A DNA stretch of 64,000 nt from NCBI RefSeq assembly GCF_000170855.1, contig NZ_ABCQ01000006.1, positions 81,696 to 145,695 on the forward strand, written 5' to 3'. The notes under the pieces were generated by a model. The model saw only the letters and a list, made by a program, of their open reading frames with translations, did no database searches and had not been told where the DNA came from. How positions within the stretch are numbered: position 1 is the first letter of the stretch; every line of letters starts with the position of its first letter. Made by a program: the position numbers and the translations under genes. This document shows positions 29,178 through 40,181 of this stretch, piece by piece. This stretch comes from Moritella sp. PE36 (GTDB lineage: Bacteria > Pseudomonadota > Gammaproteobacteria > Enterobacterales > Moritellaceae).

Positions 29178-29196
29178 GTTGATGAGAATGATAACC
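29178..29196 (-). promoter_or_regulatory. Fur-box-like operator of the siderophore ABC operon
   Basis: GTTGATGAGAATGATAACC, 20 bp upstream of the ATPase start, matches the 19-bp Fur consensus at 12 positions and contains the core GATGAGAATGATAA. Close spacing to the gene fits repression by Fur under iron sufficiency. Confidence 0.6.
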
Positions 29197-29545
29197 AATA
29201 ACAAATATGATGTAAACCGCGGGTATAACATGGCTAAAAAAAGGACAAATATAATAGGAAGATGGTAACAGACTAATGAGCAGACTTTAGTTGAAGTAAA
29301 TGCAGATTTACTCCGCAAGTATTTACTGATTCTGTTCAAGACATGACAGTAATCAACAACAATAAATTGAATCAACCTAAATTTTATACCTAAGGTGGTA
29401 AAACACAAAGAATATTATAGTGCTATAGTGTTTCATTAACTAAATAAACTCTATCAATCACAACACTATAGATATAGCCATTTATTTTCAACGAGTTAAC
29501 ATCTAATATGATTGTTGTGAAGTTAACAAAAAGAAGGATATCTAA
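29197..29545. other. Divergent regulatory spacer
   Basis: About 350 bp between the siderophore operon and the divergent response-regulator gene. An 89-codon open frame (29139-29408, minus) is judged spurious. The promoters of both units must lie here, but apart from the Fur-like site no clear elements were recognised. Confidence 0.4.
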
Positions 29546-30766
29546 TTGCTCTGCAAAATACTTGTTGTTGAAGACAGCCGAGCTTTTCGCAAATACCTTA
29601 ATGTCCTGCTGAGCCGAGCTGGTTTTCAAGTAGTATTTGCTGAATCAATAACACAAGCACGCGAGATCCTCGCACGAGAAAGCGATTTTCTTTGTTCGGT
29701 ACTGGACTACTGCTTACCTGATGGTCATGACGGTGAAATCATCGAACATGTGTTGAGCTATGGCGTACAAGCCATTATTTTAACCGCTCATTTCAGTGAT
29801 CATATTCGCGAAAAAGTGTTATCAAAAGGTGTCATTGACTACTTATTAAAAGACAGTGTATCGTCGGTATCCTATCTCATCCCATTATTACAACGTCTGC
29901 AAGAAAATAGCCGCCATAAAGCGCTGGTAGTTGAAGACTCTGCAACCGTGCGTTCCCATCTCATTAATTTACTAGAGCGACAAAACCTGCAGGTCATTGC
30001 TGCTGAAAATGGTGAGCAGGCGATCCAGTTATTACAACAGCATCCCGATATCAGTTTGATCATCACAGATCATGACATGCCCAAAAAAGACGGCATAACC
30101 ATGACCCGGGAGATCCGGCGACAGTTCGATCGGAATCAACTGGCCATTCTAGGTCTATCCGGCAGTAGTGATCGCTCGATGACGGCCCGTTTTCTTAAAG
30201 CCGGCGCTAATGATTTTCTCTATAAGCCTTTTAATCAAGAAGAGTTTTATTGTCGAATCCATCATATTCTCAACATGAAAGATACCGCCGACAAACTCTA
30301 CAAGATGGCCAATCAAGATGCGCTCACCGGTTTATGGAACCGACGCTATTTCTTTAGTCAGCACAGTAGCAGTAGCACTTCTGAACATAAGAATATTGCC
30401 ATGCTGGACATTGATTTTTTCAAAAAAGTGAATGATAATTATGGCCATGATGGCGGAGATACGGTCTTAGTGGCCATCAGTCAGCAATTACAACATCACT
30501 TTTCAGACGCGATAGTGGCTCGTTTTGGCGGGGAAGAATTTTGTATTCAAAGTAATAGCGATCGCGCAGATTTTGTGCCGCAACTGGAGTTAATACGTCA
30601 TAAGATTGAACAATTAACCATGAAGCACAATGACGAGGAAATCAAGATTACGATCAGTATAGGCGTCAGCTTTGGCAATAAACCGATTGATGAAATGATC
30701 TCCGAAGCCGATGCTCGTTTATATAAAGCGAAAACTAATGGCCGTAACCAAGTTGTCTACCAATAG
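29546..30766 (+). CDS. Response regulator with two receiver domains and a GGDEF domain
   Basis: 406 aa. It begins with a TTG codon that has AAGGA 7 nt upstream, giving the usual receiver start MLCKILVVEDS. Receiver 1 has the acceptor Asp54 (VLDYCLPDG), receiver 2 Asp175 (LIITDHDMPKKDG). The diguanylate cyclase domain (about 250-406) has DALTGLWNRR, the metal-binding DIDFFKKVND and the active GGEEF motif (328-332). The product-inhibition RxxD site appears absent (HFSD in its place). It should make cyclic di-GMP when phosphorylated. No partner kinase is adjacent. It is divergent from the iron-uptake operon; any link to iron is unproven. Confidence 0.92.
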   Translation: MLCKILVVEDSRAFRKYLNVLLSRAGFQVVFAESITQAREILARESDFLCSVLDYCLPDGHDGEIIEHVLSYGVQAIILTAHFSDHIREKVLSKGVIDYLLKDSVSSVSYLIPLLQRLQENSRHKALVVEDSATVRSHLINLLERQNLQVIAAENGEQAIQLLQQHPDISLIITDHDMPKKDGITMTREIRRQFDRNQLAILGLSGSSDRSMTARFLKAGANDFLYKPFNQEEFYCRIHHILNMKDTADKLYKMANQDALTGLWNRRYFFSQHSSSSTSEHKNIAMLDIDFFKKVNDNYGHDGGDTVLVAISQQLQHHFSDAIVARFGGEEFCIQSNSDRADFVPQLELIRHKIEQLTMKHNDEEIKITISIGVSFGNKPIDEMISEADARLYKAKTNGRNQVVYQ

Positions 30767-30822
30767 CGTGATAAGAAGAGTTAAAAAGTTATCAATTCTC
30801 AGCGTCATATTATGCTAACAAG

Positions 30823-30854
30823 ATGAATGTTGTACTTCACATGACAACATTCAT
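30823..30854. terminator. Hairpin between convergent genes
   Basis: Perfect arms ATGAATGTTGT / ACAACATTCAT with a 10-nt loop between the GGDEF gene and the rhodanese gene. T-runs are missing on both sides, so it is a terminator candidate only. Confidence 0.45.
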
Positions 30855-30871
30855 TCGATAATAAAAATAAC

Positions 30872-31240
30872 CTATTTACTAATCGGATAACTTTTCATTT
30901 TCCATTCACGGAAACCGCCATCCATAGAGATAACATCGGTATAACCCATACGCTGGATGAACTCAGCGGATAATGCTGAACGATAACCGCCACCACAATA
31001 CAGTACGATACAGGTATCAAGTGCTGGATATTTTCCTTCTAGATCACGCTCAATAATGCCACGGCCCATGTACTCAGCACCGCTAATACGGCTTGCAGCC
31101 CATTCGCTTTCTTCTCGCACATCTACCAGTACAAATTGTTTACCTTCATCTTGCCACTGCTTTACATCATCACAGCTGCATTCTTTAACCACTTTGCGTG
31201 CTTCATTACATAAATCTAAAAATCGCTGACTATGAGCCAT
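30872..31240 (-). CDS. Single-domain rhodanese-like sulfurtransferase
   Basis: 122 aa. One rhodanese domain with the catalytic loop YCGGGYRSA (nucleophile Cys82) and the N-terminal VLVDVREESEWAASRISGAEYMGRG, which matches the DVRxxxEWxxGHIxGA family pattern. A Cys-rich patch (KECSCDDV) precedes it. Such proteins shuttle sulfane sulfur in the cytoplasm; no export signal is present. The six-residue loop suggests sulfur rather than phosphate chemistry. It is monocistronic, and its physiological partner is unknown. Confidence 0.85.
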   Translation of the reverse strand: MAHSQRFLDLCNEARKVVKECSCDDVKQWQDEGKQFVLVDVREESEWAASRISGAEYMGRGIIERDLEGKYPALDTCIVLYCGGGYRSALSAEFIQRMGYTDVISMDGGFREWKMKSYPISK

Positions 31241-31333
31241 AGTTGTTATCCTTTTTGGTTTAATAGCAAATGCTTACCGAACTATAATTTCATTTTATAT
31301 CTGATAATTCAATCGCCCAGCGCATAAAACAAC

Positions 31334-31357
31334 AAAAACCCGCACTAGGCGGGTTTT
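31334..31357 (-). terminator. Terminator of the queA-tgt-yajC-secDF operon
   Basis: AAAACCCGCC-TAGT-GCGGGTTTTT on the minus strand, a compact hairpin with a T-run, 45 bp after the secF stop. Confidence 0.85.
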
Positions 31358-31401
31358 ATGGCAGTCCAAAGACTAATGAGTTAGCTATGTTTCCCTTATG
31401 C

Positions 31402-32346
31402 TTACATCATTGGATCTTGGTCTGCGCCTTCTTTTTCGACCACGGGTGGTAACATCGTTTCACGACATACGCCTAATCGCAGTGCTAATGCACTCGCTAC
31501 GTAAATCGAAGAATAGGTACCAACCACAACACCGATTAATAGCGCCAATGCAAAACCATGGATCAGTGCGCCACCTTTCAGGAATAATGATACTAATACC
31601 ATTAATGTTGTACCAGAGGTGATTAACGTACGTGATAATGTCTGCGTTAATGATACATCCATGATCTCGACAGCATCATCAATACGCATGCGGCGGAAAT
31701 TCTCACGGATACGGTCAAATACCACGATCGTATCATTCAATGAATAACCAATAACGGTCAATAACGCCGCTAAAATAGTTAAATCGAATTCAATCTGTAA
31801 TACCGAGAAGATACCTAACGTGATGATAACGTCATGCGCCAGTGCTAATACCGCGCCCGATGCTAAACGCCATTCAAAACGTACGCCAACATAAAGCAAA
31901 ATACAAATTAACGCAGCAAGCAGCGCTAGACCACCTTGTTCAGCTAATTCATCACCTACATTAGGACCAACAAACTCGATACGGCGCATTTCTACACTCT
32001 TATCATAGCCCTGTAATGCGGTAATAACTTGACTACCAAGATGCTCATTGTCCAAACCTTCACGTGGTGCAAGGCGGATCAATACATCACGGCTAGAACC
32101 AAAATGTTGGATCACCGCATCATCAAATCCTTCCGCGGATAACAGCGGACGAATAATTTCAAGATCTGCAGGTTTATCATAACCCACTTCAATCACCGTA
32201 CCACCGGTGAAATCAAGACCCCAATTGATGCCTTTGATCGCAATAGAAGATATCGATAAAATAACTAACAGCGCGGATAAAATAAACGCGGGTTTCGTCA
32301 TCTTCATAAAGTGGATCGTGCGTTTTGTTTTAATAATTTCAAACAT
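31402..32346 (-). CDS. secF: Protein translocase subunit SecF
   Basis: 314 aa. SecF pairs with SecD to pull proteins through SecYEG using the proton gradient. It has six membrane helices with the first periplasmic loop after SIAIKGINWGLDFTGGTVIEV and conserved RIEFVGPNVGDEL, then VIGYSLNDTIVVFDRIREN, the SecD/SecF family hallmark. It follows secD with an 11-bp gap and ends the operon. The C-terminal tail (PPVVEKEGADQDPMM) is polar. Nothing unusual was seen. Confidence 0.97.
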   Translation of the reverse strand: MFEIIKTKRTIHFMKMTKPAFILSALLVILSISSIAIKGINWGLDFTGGTVIEVGYDKPADLEIIRPLLSAEGFDDAVIQHFGSSRDVLIRLAPREGLDNEHLGSQVITALQGYDKSVEMRRIEFVGPNVGDELAEQGGLALLAALICILLYVGVRFEWRLASGAVLALAHDVIITLGIFSVLQIEFDLTILAALLTVIGYSLNDTIVVFDRIRENFRRMRIDDAVEIMDVSLTQTLSRTLITSGTTLMVLVSLFLKGGALIHGFALALLIGVVVGTYSSIYVASALALRLGVCRETMLPPVVEKEGADQDPMM

Positions 32347-32357
32347 AATTAATCCCC

Positions 32358-34202
32358 TTAGATTGAAAGTTTATCGATCTTTTTATTACCCCAAAGGAAG
32401 TTCACGATCGCTCGTGTTCCTATGATGGAAGTAAACATAGAAGCAGCAATACCAATTGCTAGCGTAATAGCGAAACCTTTGATCGCACCAGTACCAACCG
32501 CAAACAAAATGATCGCCGTTAATAGCGTCGTAATATTGGCATCAGCAATAGTTGATAACGCATTATCATAACCACAATGAATCGCTTGTTGAATGCTACG
32601 ACCGTCTCTTAGCTCTTCACGAATACGTTCAAATATCAGTACGTTGGCATCAACCGCCATACCGATTGTTAATACGATACCGGCAATACCTGGCAGCGTC
32701 ATTGTCGCACCCGGGATCATCGACATAATACCAATGATCATGATGATGTTGGCAGATAACGCCACATTGGCAACAAGACCAAATTTACGGTAGTAGATAG
32801 CCATGAAGATAACAATGGCGATCATGCCATAAATCATCGCAGATAAGCCGTTTTCAATATTTTGCTTACCTAGGCTAGGACCGATAGTACGTTCTTCAAC
32901 GATTTGCACTGGTGCAACTAACGCACCTGCACGTAATAATAACGCCAGATTTTTAGCTTCGCTGCTACTGTCTAAGCCAGTAATACGGAAGCTACGACCT
33001 AACTGCGCTTGAATTGTCGCCACGTTAATGACTTCTTCAATTTTTTGCAGTTTCGATTTGCCATCAGCCGTTTTTTCACCCGTTGGTTTGTATTCAATGA
33101 ATACTGTCGCCATTGATGTGCCGATTGCTTTTTTCGTCGCACGAGACATTTTACTGCCACCTTGCGAATCAAGATCGATATTCACCTGTGCACGACTAAA
33201 CTCATCTAAGCTCGATGTGGCACCCGTGATGTGGTTACCGGTTAAGATAACTTGTTTCTTCAGTACCACAGGACGACCGTCACGTGTGGTATATTTTTGG
33301 CTACCAGCAGGCACTCGGCTGCTATAAGGGTCCGCTTTATTATCAACTAAACGGAATTCTAACGTGGCCGTTGCGCCTAAAATTTCCTTGGCACCAGCGG
33401 TATCCTGAACACCCGGTAATTCAACCACAATGCGGTCTGCACCTTGACGCTGTACTAGCGGCTCAGCAACACCTAGTTGGTTTACACGGTTACGGATAAT
33501 AGTGATGTTTTGTTGAAGGGCATATTCTTTGATTTCGGCAAGTTTATCTTCTGACATTTTTGCCGTGAGACTAAATTGACCGTTATTTTCACTGTCAGTT
33601 AACAGTAGGTCTTGATATTTAGTTTCAATAAGTTTGATTGCTGCATCACGTGTTTCAGCATCACGAAAACGCGCCGTAACACCATTACTGTTTTTACGTA
33701 TTGCGGTATAACGCAGTTTTTCTTCACGTAAATCGGTACGGAAATCTTGCAACATTTGATCTTGTGCTTTCACTAGCGCTTCTTGCATATCAACTTCTAA
33801 TAAGAAGTGAACACCACCACGTAAATCAAGACCAAGTTTTAATGGTCCAGCACCAAGACTTTGTAACCAGTCAGGTGTGGCAGGGGCAAGGTTTAAAGCA
33901 ACAATGAATTTCTGACCAAGTTGTTCTTTTAAGATTTCACTAGCAAGTAACTGTTGTTCACTGTCGGTTAAACGAACCAATACTTGATTATTCTCTAATG
34001 AAACGCTTTTATAACTGATCTCTTGTTTATCAAGTTGTGCTTTCACTTTATCGAGTGTTGATACTTCAATAACAGCACCACGTGCAGCAGAAACTTGAAC
34101 AGCGGGGTCTTCCCCGTATAGATTCGGTGTGGCATAGAGTAAACAAATGGCGATCGTAGCGATCACCATTAGATACTTCCACAGAGGATATTTGTTTAAC
34201 AC
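32358..34202 (-). CDS. secD: Protein translocase subunit SecD
   Basis: 614 aa, standard for gammaproteobacterial SecD. After the first membrane helix a large periplasmic domain contains [18 protein letters not shown] and the P1 head region, then the five remaining helices with [30 protein letters not shown], the proton-relay and family signature. It lies between yajC and secF in the usual order. Confidence 0.97.
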   Translation of the reverse strand: MLNKYPLWKYLMVIATIAICLLYATPNLYGEDPAVQVSAARGAVIEVSTLDKVKAQLDKQEISYKSVSLENNQVLVRLTDSEQQLLASEILKEQLGQKFIVALNLAPATPDWLQSLGAGPLKLGLDLRGGVHFLLEVDMQEALVKAQDQMLQDFRTDLREEKLRYTAIRKNSNGVTARFRDAETRDAAIKLIETKYQDLLLTDSENNGQFSLTAKMSEDKLAEIKEYALQQNITIIRNRVNQLGVAEPLVQRQGADRIVVELPGVQDTAGAKEILGATATLEFRLVDNKADPYSSRVPAGSQKYTTRDGRPVVLKKQVILTGNHITGATSSLDEFSRAQVNIDLDSQGGSKMSRATKKAIGTSMATVFIEYKPTGEKTADGKSKLQKIEEVINVATIQAQLGRSFRITGLDSSSEAKNLALLLRAGALVAPVQIVEERTIGPSLGKQNIENGLSAMIYGMIAIVIFMAIYYRKFGLVANVALSANIIMIIGIMSMIPGATMTLPGIAGIVLTIGMAVDANVLIFERIREELRDGRSIQQAIHCGYDNALSTIADANITTLLTAIILFAVGTGAIKGFAITLAIGIAASMFTSIIGTRAIVNFLWGNKKIDKLSI

Positions 34203-34231
34203 AATATTACCTTACTGGGATACGGAAAAGA

Positions 34232-34570
34232 TTAAAGCGACTGTATGCTACCTTTTGGTAATACTGCTGCAATGTAATCACGCTTAATGGTGACGTTAGT
34301 CGCATCAGCAATACTGATCACAACGTAATCATTACCGTCAGAAATCTTTGTGATTTTACCTACGATGCCACCAACAGTAAGTACTTCTTCACCTTTTGAC
34401 AACGATGACATTAGGTTCTTCTGTTCTTTTTGACGTTTCGCTTGTGGGCGATAGATCATGAAGTAGAAGATCACACCGAAAATACCTAACATGATCAACA
34501 TTTCATAACCACCACCAGCAGGACCAGTAACACCTTCAGCAGCAACTGCATTTGCAATGAAAAAACTCAT
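34232..34570 (-). CDS. yajC: Sec translocon accessory subunit YajC
   Basis: 112 aa with a single N-terminal membrane helix (YEMLIMLGIFGVIFYFMIYRPQAKRQKE) and a small cytoplasmic domain with LSKGEEVLTVGGIVGKITKI. YajC binds SecDF-YidC; loss is tolerated in E. coli. It sits between tgt and secD, 29 bp before secD, as in most relatives. Confidence 0.95.
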   Translation of the reverse strand: MSFFIANAVAAEGVTGPAGGGYEMLIMLGIFGVIFYFMIYRPQAKRQKEQKNLMSSLSKGEEVLTVGGIVGKITKISDGNDYVVISIADATNVTIKRDYIAAVLPKGSIQSL

Positions 34571-34688
34571 TTTTATTTCCCTTTATAAATTTTAATATTG
34601 ATATGATAAACCAATCACATTACATTACTACTAATGAGAAAGGTTTACCAAACTTAGATCGACAATCAGGTTCGTGTTTGCTTAATAA

Positions 34689-35840
<1,152 letters not shown>

Positions 35841-35961
35841 TCAGAGAAACAGTCTGACATTACTTCTCTCAAAAAATTCAAACAACGTACTTTATCAGTC
35901 GTTGTTTATCGTTAACAAACTAGCCGTGAATGGATAAACACCAACGCACGACTAATTGAAT

Positions 35962-37011
35962 TTATTTTTCCGTTTGCTTAGTGACAAACATCGCGTCACC
36001 ATAACTGAAGAAACGGTATTTCTCAGCAATCGCATGTTGATAAGCGGGCATCACATGATCATACCCTGCAAATGCAGATAACAGCATGATCAAGGTTGAT
36101 TCGGGTAAATGGAAATTGGTGATCATGGCATCAACAAGTTGGAACTTGTAACCAGGGTAAATAAATATCTCAGTATCTTCAAAGAATGGCGCTAACGGTA
36201 AGCCCTTTGCCATTGTTGCTTGCGCTGCACTTTCTAAAGACCGTACCGACGTGGTACCAACCGCGATCACACGACCACCATTGGCCTTTGTTTCAGCAAT
36301 TTTAGCCACCACCTCTTCTGATACTTCGGCATATTCTGAATGCATATGGTGATCAAGAATATTATCCACACGTACTGGCTGGAAAGTGCCCGCACCAACG
36401 TGTAGGGTAACAAACGCGGTGTTTACATCTTTCTCAGCGAGTTCTACTAACAATGCTTCATCAAAGTGTAAGCCAGCTGTTGGCGCTGCGACAGCACCCG
36501 GTTTTTCATTATAAACCGTTTGGTAACGCTCTTTATCTGAATCTTCGTCAGGGCGATCGATATAAGGTGGCAGTGGCATATGGCCAATGTCTTCTAATAT
36601 TTCCAATACATGACGTTCGTCTAAAAATTTAAGTTCAAATAACGCATCGTGACGGGCAATCATCTCGGCCTTCACGGTACCTTCTAAGATAAGTTGAGCA
36701 CCTACTTTTGGTGACTTCGAAGAACGTACATGCGCAAGTACAGAGTGATCACTGATAACACGCTCAACAAGTACTTCGATTTTACCACCGGAGGCTTTTT
36801 GACCGTACATACGCGCAGGAATAACGCGGGTATTATTGAATACCATCAAATCGCCGGCTTCAACTAAATCAAGGATGTCTGCGAATTGTTTATCAACAAG
36901 CTCACCGCTATTACCGTTTAGTTGGAGTAGACGGCTTGAACGGCGATCCGCTTTCGGATAACGGGCAATTAACTCGTCAGGAAGACTAAAATTGAAATCT
37001 GAAACCTGCAT
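35962..37011 (-). CDS. queA: S-adenosylmethionine:tRNA ribosyltransferase-isomerase
   Basis: 349 aa. It transfers and isomerises the ribosyl moiety of SAM to preQ1-tRNA, giving epoxyqueuosine. The start [19 protein letters not shown], the conserved [17 protein letters not shown] block and [15 protein letters not shown] are QueA hallmarks, with HSEYAEV and TTSVRSLES further on. First gene of the queA-tgt-yajC-secDF unit. Its upstream region is isolated from the flagellar cluster by a strong terminator. Confidence 0.97.
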   Translation of the reverse strand: MQVSDFNFSLPDELIARYPKADRRSSRLLQLNGNSGELVDKQFADILDLVEAGDLMVFNNTRVIPARMYGQKASGGKIEVLVERVISDHSVLAHVRSSKSPKVGAQLILEGTVKAEMIARHDALFELKFLDERHVLEILEDIGHMPLPPYIDRPDEDSDKERYQTVYNEKPGAVAAPTAGLHFDEALLVELAEKDVNTAFVTLHVGAGTFQPVRVDNILDHHMHSEYAEVSEEVVAKIAETKANGGRVIAVGTTSVRSLESAAQATMAKGLPLAPFFEDTEIFIYPGYKFQLVDAMITNFHLPESTLIMLLSAFAGYDHVMPAYQHAIAEKYRFFSYGDAMFVTKQTEK

Positions 37012-37124
37012 GAAGGTACCTTAAAATCGAACTTAAAATTGAAATAGTCCGCTAGTCTAGTTATCAAGTCGCAGAAGATCAAGTTAAGAACACCACAGCT
37101 TCAAACATCAAATTGAATACTTAT

Positions 37125-37153
37125 AAAAAACGCGCTAAAGTAGCGCGTTTTTT
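37125..37153. terminator. Strong bidirectional terminator ending the flagellar operon
   Basis: Arms AAAAAACGCGCTA / TAGCGCGTTTTTT with a short loop and long A/T flanks. It stops the lafB-to-PilZ transcript before the queA promoter, 14 bp after the PilZ gene. Confidence 0.88.
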
Positions 37154-37166
37154 ATAACAAATTCAT

Positions 37167-37583
37167 TCACCTTTTAACAAAGTCAGTAACATTACTCGTT
37201 GTTACATCGCCTCTAAATGCTTTACGGCTGTAAAGTTTTAACAAAGGTAAAATTCGGCTGGCTTCATGCTCACTCCAAGCTACACCGTAAAAAATAAGTT
37301 TGTTACCAATATCAAAGCGATGTTTTTCAGTACAGAGAATACGCTCTCCATTCGGCCAACGAATTACAAACTTACGCGCTAATTTACGTCCTGATTTACG
37401 TGAAACAACAAAACCCACACCACCAATACTAATATCTTTAGCGACTGCTTTAGCCCAAAAGAAATCCATAAACAAAAAACGTCGATAAATTTTTATTGGC
37501 ACGCCTTTAGTTTGATAGATAAGTGGAATAGATTTTGATTCAAATTTCCAACGATAAAATTTACGATTCGGTTCAATCTCCAT
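37167..37583 (-). CDS. PilZ-domain protein at the end of the lateral flagellar operon
   Basis: 138 aa from the ATG at 37583; a GTG at 37589 overlapping the lafU stop is an alternative. It has both PilZ cyclic-di-GMP motifs: RKFYR (7-11, RxxxR) and DISIGG (50-55, DxSxxG). The remaining sequence is a beta-rich domain with a basic tail. It lacks the extra N-terminal domain of YcgR. The gene begins right behind lafU (2-bp gap), so it is co-expressed with the lateral stator. A brake-like or motor-control role through cyclic di-GMP is an inference from that position and the family; a function in exopolysaccharide or regulation is equally possible. Confidence 0.75.
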   Translation of the reverse strand: MEIEPNRKFYRWKFESKSIPLIYQTKGVPIKIYRRFLFMDFFWAKAVAKDISIGGVGFVVSRKSGRKLARKFVIRWPNGERILCTEKHRFDIGNKLIFYGVAWSEHEASRILPLLKLYSRKAFRGDVTTSNVTDFVKR

Positions 37584-37585
37584 GA

Positions 37586-38590
37586 TCACTTACCTACGTT
37601 ATCAAACAAGACTTTTGATCTTAATACTGGTCTATTATATTCAGCTCTATCAACCGCGTTATCAATAGCATTATCCGGTTTATCTCGATTAAATAACGAC
37701 TTAATGGCTTCCTCTGCGTCTTCGGTCAGCAACAATAACTCGATCCGGCGGTTAACACTCGATTTAGGATTCGCAGCATCAATAGGCATCGTATCTGACA
37801 TAGCGACGACTTGTGCAACCCGCTCTCTCGGCATACCGCCAATCTGTAGCATTTGCCTTGCTTGCAGCGCCCGTTGGCTAGACAGCTCCCAGTTAGTAAA
37901 TGCCGCATTATGAAACTTAGAGCGATCTGTATGCCCAGAGATCATTAACTTATTCTCAATAGGAATAAAAACGGGCGCTAATGAACGTAAGACATCCTGA
38001 AAAAATGGTGTCATCTGAGCACTACCACGGCGGAACATTTTATGTTTAGCGTTATCATGTAATAGAATTCGCAAACCTTGTGGCACCACTTCAATGTCAA
38101 TATTTTCAGCGGCACCAATCGAATCAGTAATAGCCTCTAATTTAGAGGCTAATAATGCTAATTGGTCTGGAGAAGTTAACTGCCCTTTCAGCAATGAATT
38201 CATCATTGGCTTATCACCGTAACCACTATCTCCTTCATCATCTGCAGTACGCTGATTTAAAGAACGAGCCGTTTTTTTAGATACTGAATGTTTTGTTAAA
38301 TCTGGCTGATGTTTACTGTCTAATACAGATAAATCAGCGCCAATACTTGTCGGCAAAGGATTCCCACTAAAATCGAATGGATTACTTTCACTCTCAAATA
38401 ATGAATAATTACGTATATTTTCAGAAAATTCCTTACGTTCATCGGCGTCTGAAACAGCGAGGATCCACAGCACCATAAAAAAAGCCATCAAAGCTAACAT
38501 GAAATCAGCAAATGCGACTTTCCAAGCACCGCCGCCTTTTGATTTACCACGACTTCTTCTTTTACGCTTAATAATAATACTTTCTGACAT
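37586..38590 (-). CDS. lafU: Lateral flagellar motor protein MotB-like (LafU)
   Basis: 334 aa. The N-terminal basic stretch is followed by one membrane helix WKVAFADFMLALMAFFMVLWILAV with the proton-carrying Asp29. A linker with a plug-like region precedes the OmpA-type peptidoglycan-binding domain (MISGHTDRSKFHNAAFTNWELSSQRALQARQML and NPKSSVNRRIELLLL). The polar PomB/MotX/Y sodium motor is not encoded here, and sequence around the helix is of MotB (proton) style. It overlaps lafT by 1 bp and precedes the PilZ gene. It anchors the lateral stator to the cell wall. Confidence 0.95.
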   Translation of the reverse strand: MSESIIIKRKRRSRGKSKGGGAWKVAFADFMLALMAFFMVLWILAVSDADERKEFSENIRNYSLFESESNPFDFSGNPLPTSIGADLSVLDSKHQPDLTKHSVSKKTARSLNQRTADDEGDSGYGDKPMMNSLLKGQLTSPDQLALLASKLEAITDSIGAAENIDIEVVPQGLRILLHDNAKHKMFRRGSAQMTPFFQDVLRSLAPVFIPIENKLMISGHTDRSKFHNAAFTNWELSSQRALQARQMLQIGGMPRERVAQVVAMSDTMPIDAANPKSSVNRRIELLLLTEDAEEAIKSLFNRDKPDNAIDNAVDRAEYNRPVLRSKVLFDNVGK

Positions 38591-39447
38591 TAGCTTGCCT
38601 TAGCGTTAAGCCACTGTTCCATTTCAACAAATGTTGGCTTAATTTCTCGATCTATCAACTTGCGTCCAGAATCAACAGATAGCACTGGTGATTTACCTGA
38701 AATATGTGCCACCATCATCGTTTTGACGCAAGTTAATAGCAGTAATTGATTATGTACTCGTGCAGCAAGTGATTCACCAATCGGTTCAAATAAGCAGTAG
38801 CAGAAAAAAATACCAAGGAAAGTCCCGACTAAAGCGGCACCAACGTGCAAACCAATCATCATTAATGGTCCGTCTAGCGAAGACATAGTAATAATAATAC
38901 CCATTACAGCCGCTAAAATACCAAATCCTGGCATAGCTTCACCAGTAGTATGCAAGGCTTCAGATGGTTTTAATAAATCATCTTCAAGCGCTTCAATCTC
39001 ACTTTCTAACACATGTTCTAATTCATGAGACGACATTTTACCCATTGACATCATACGAAAGTTGTCAGTAATAAAATGCATTAACAGACGATCAGAATGG
39101 ATGTGTTCGTATTGTAAAAATAATGAACTGGTTTCCCAGTTTTCAATGTGTTCATCAATCGACTTTAATCCTTTATTGCGAACCATTTCCATCAGCGTAT
39201 GCATCACCAACAGTAATTCTTTCATTACTTCGCCGCGATCGGCTTCTTTTTTAAAAGATGCAAAGAACTGATTTTTTAATTCAACCAATACATACTTAGG
39301 ATTTGCGATTAACATTGAACCGATACCAGCACCTAGAATAATCATCAATTCAGCTGGTTGCCACATAACAGCAAGTTTTCCTCCTGCGAGGATAAAACCA
39401 CCGAAAACACAGAGGAGGATGACCCCCAGACCTACAAATTTTTGCAT
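38590..39447 (-). CDS. lafT: Lateral flagellar motor protein MotA-like (LafT)
   Basis: 285 aa, four membrane helices. The cytoplasmic loop contains the charged segment used to contact FliG, and PGFGILAAVMGIIITMSSLDGP with the Pro near helix 3, LVGTFLGIFFCYCLFEPIG for helix 4. Length and start (MQKFVGLGVILLCVFGGFILAGG) match MotA (about 295 aa) rather than PomA (about 250). It forms the ion channel with LafU. It lies 8 bp downstream of the lafS sigma-factor gene. Confidence 0.95.
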   Translation of the reverse strand: MQKFVGLGVILLCVFGGFILAGGKLAVMWQPAELMIILGAGIGSMLIANPKYVLVELKNQFFASFKKEADRGEVMKELLLVMHTLMEMVRNKGLKSIDEHIENWETSSLFLQYEHIHSDRLLMHFITDNFRMMSMGKMSSHELEHVLESEIEALEDDLLKPSEALHTTGEAMPGFGILAAVMGIIITMSSLDGPLMMIGLHVGAALVGTFLGIFFCYCLFEPIGESLAARVHNQLLLLTCVKTMMVAHISGKSPVLSVDSGRKLIDREIKPTFVEMEQWLNAKAS

Positions 39448-39455
39448 AACAAGCC

Positions 39456-40172
39456 TTACAATAAATTGGTTAAATGAGAATGGAGCTTCTTAAGCGCCAA
39501 TTGATGTAACTGACACACTCTAGATTCGGTGATCTTAAGGGTAAGGGATATTTCTTTCATATTAAGTTCATATTGATAATATAAGGTCAGTAATAATTGA
39601 TCTCTTTGATCGAGTAAAGACAGTGTTTGCTTCAGGCTACGCTTAATATCAAATTTTTGAATATCTGAGTTTTCATCTGTAATATCAGTACCTGCTTGCA
39701 GTAACTCATCGAGGCTCTGCATCTCTTCAGATACACTATCAAAGATCATATCTTGCAGCTGCTCAGCATCTATCTCTAAAAATGCCATTAATTCTTTTTC
39801 ATTCGCTTCCCGGCCTAACGTACGAGATAAAGTACGTCTCGCATGATTTAATGAATGGCCTTGTTGACGCGCTTGACGTGGGCGCCAATCCTGCCGCCTT
39901 AGTTCGTCTAGTATCTCACCTCGTATACGCTGAAAAGCGTAGCTTTCAAATCCATAATCTGGCTCACTGCCATAACGGCGAATAGCTTCGAGTAAACCCA
40001 TTGTCCCTATCTGAACAAGATCCTCATAGGATTGCAACGTACCGATCTGGCTACGTAAATGCGTCACAGCTCGCTTGACTAAATGCATATATTTAATCAA
40101 TAACGCATTTTCATCTACCACTGATGCCCTAGCATTAAAAGAACTGTTGTCCCAAGCAACCGAGTTTGTCAC
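39456..40172 (-). CDS. lafS: Lateral flagellar sigma factor (sigma-28, LafS/FliA)
   Basis: 238 aa sigma-28 family protein with region 2 (YMHLVKRAVTHLRSQIGTLQSYEDLVQIGTMGLLEAIRRY and YAFQRIRGEILDELR), region 3 and a C-terminal region 4 helix-turn-helix (MKEISLTLKITESRVCQLHQLALKKL). It should transcribe late lateral flagellar genes such as lafA and the motor genes, held in check by FlgM encoded at 56621. It is part of the lafB-to-lafU operon, between fliL and motA. Confidence 0.95.
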   Translation of the reverse strand: MTNSVAWDNSSFNARASVVDENALLIKYMHLVKRAVTHLRSQIGTLQSYEDLVQIGTMGLLEAIRRYGSEPDYGFESYAFQRIRGEILDELRRQDWRPRQARQQGHSLNHARRTLSRTLGREANEKELMAFLEIDAEQLQDMIFDSVSEEMQSLDELLQAGTDITDENSDIQKFDIKRSLKQTLSLLDQRDQLLLTLYYQYELNMKEISLTLKITESRVCQLHQLALKKLHSHLTNLL

Positions 40173-40181
40173 AGCAAGCTC

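Noticed and set aside
29139..29408. 89-codon minus-strand ORF upstream of the siderophore ATPase
   Set aside because: It overlaps the ATPase start and covers the Fur-like operator and promoter region, matches no family I know, and has no ribosome-binding site. The hydrophobic stretch is what AT-rich DNA readily gives.
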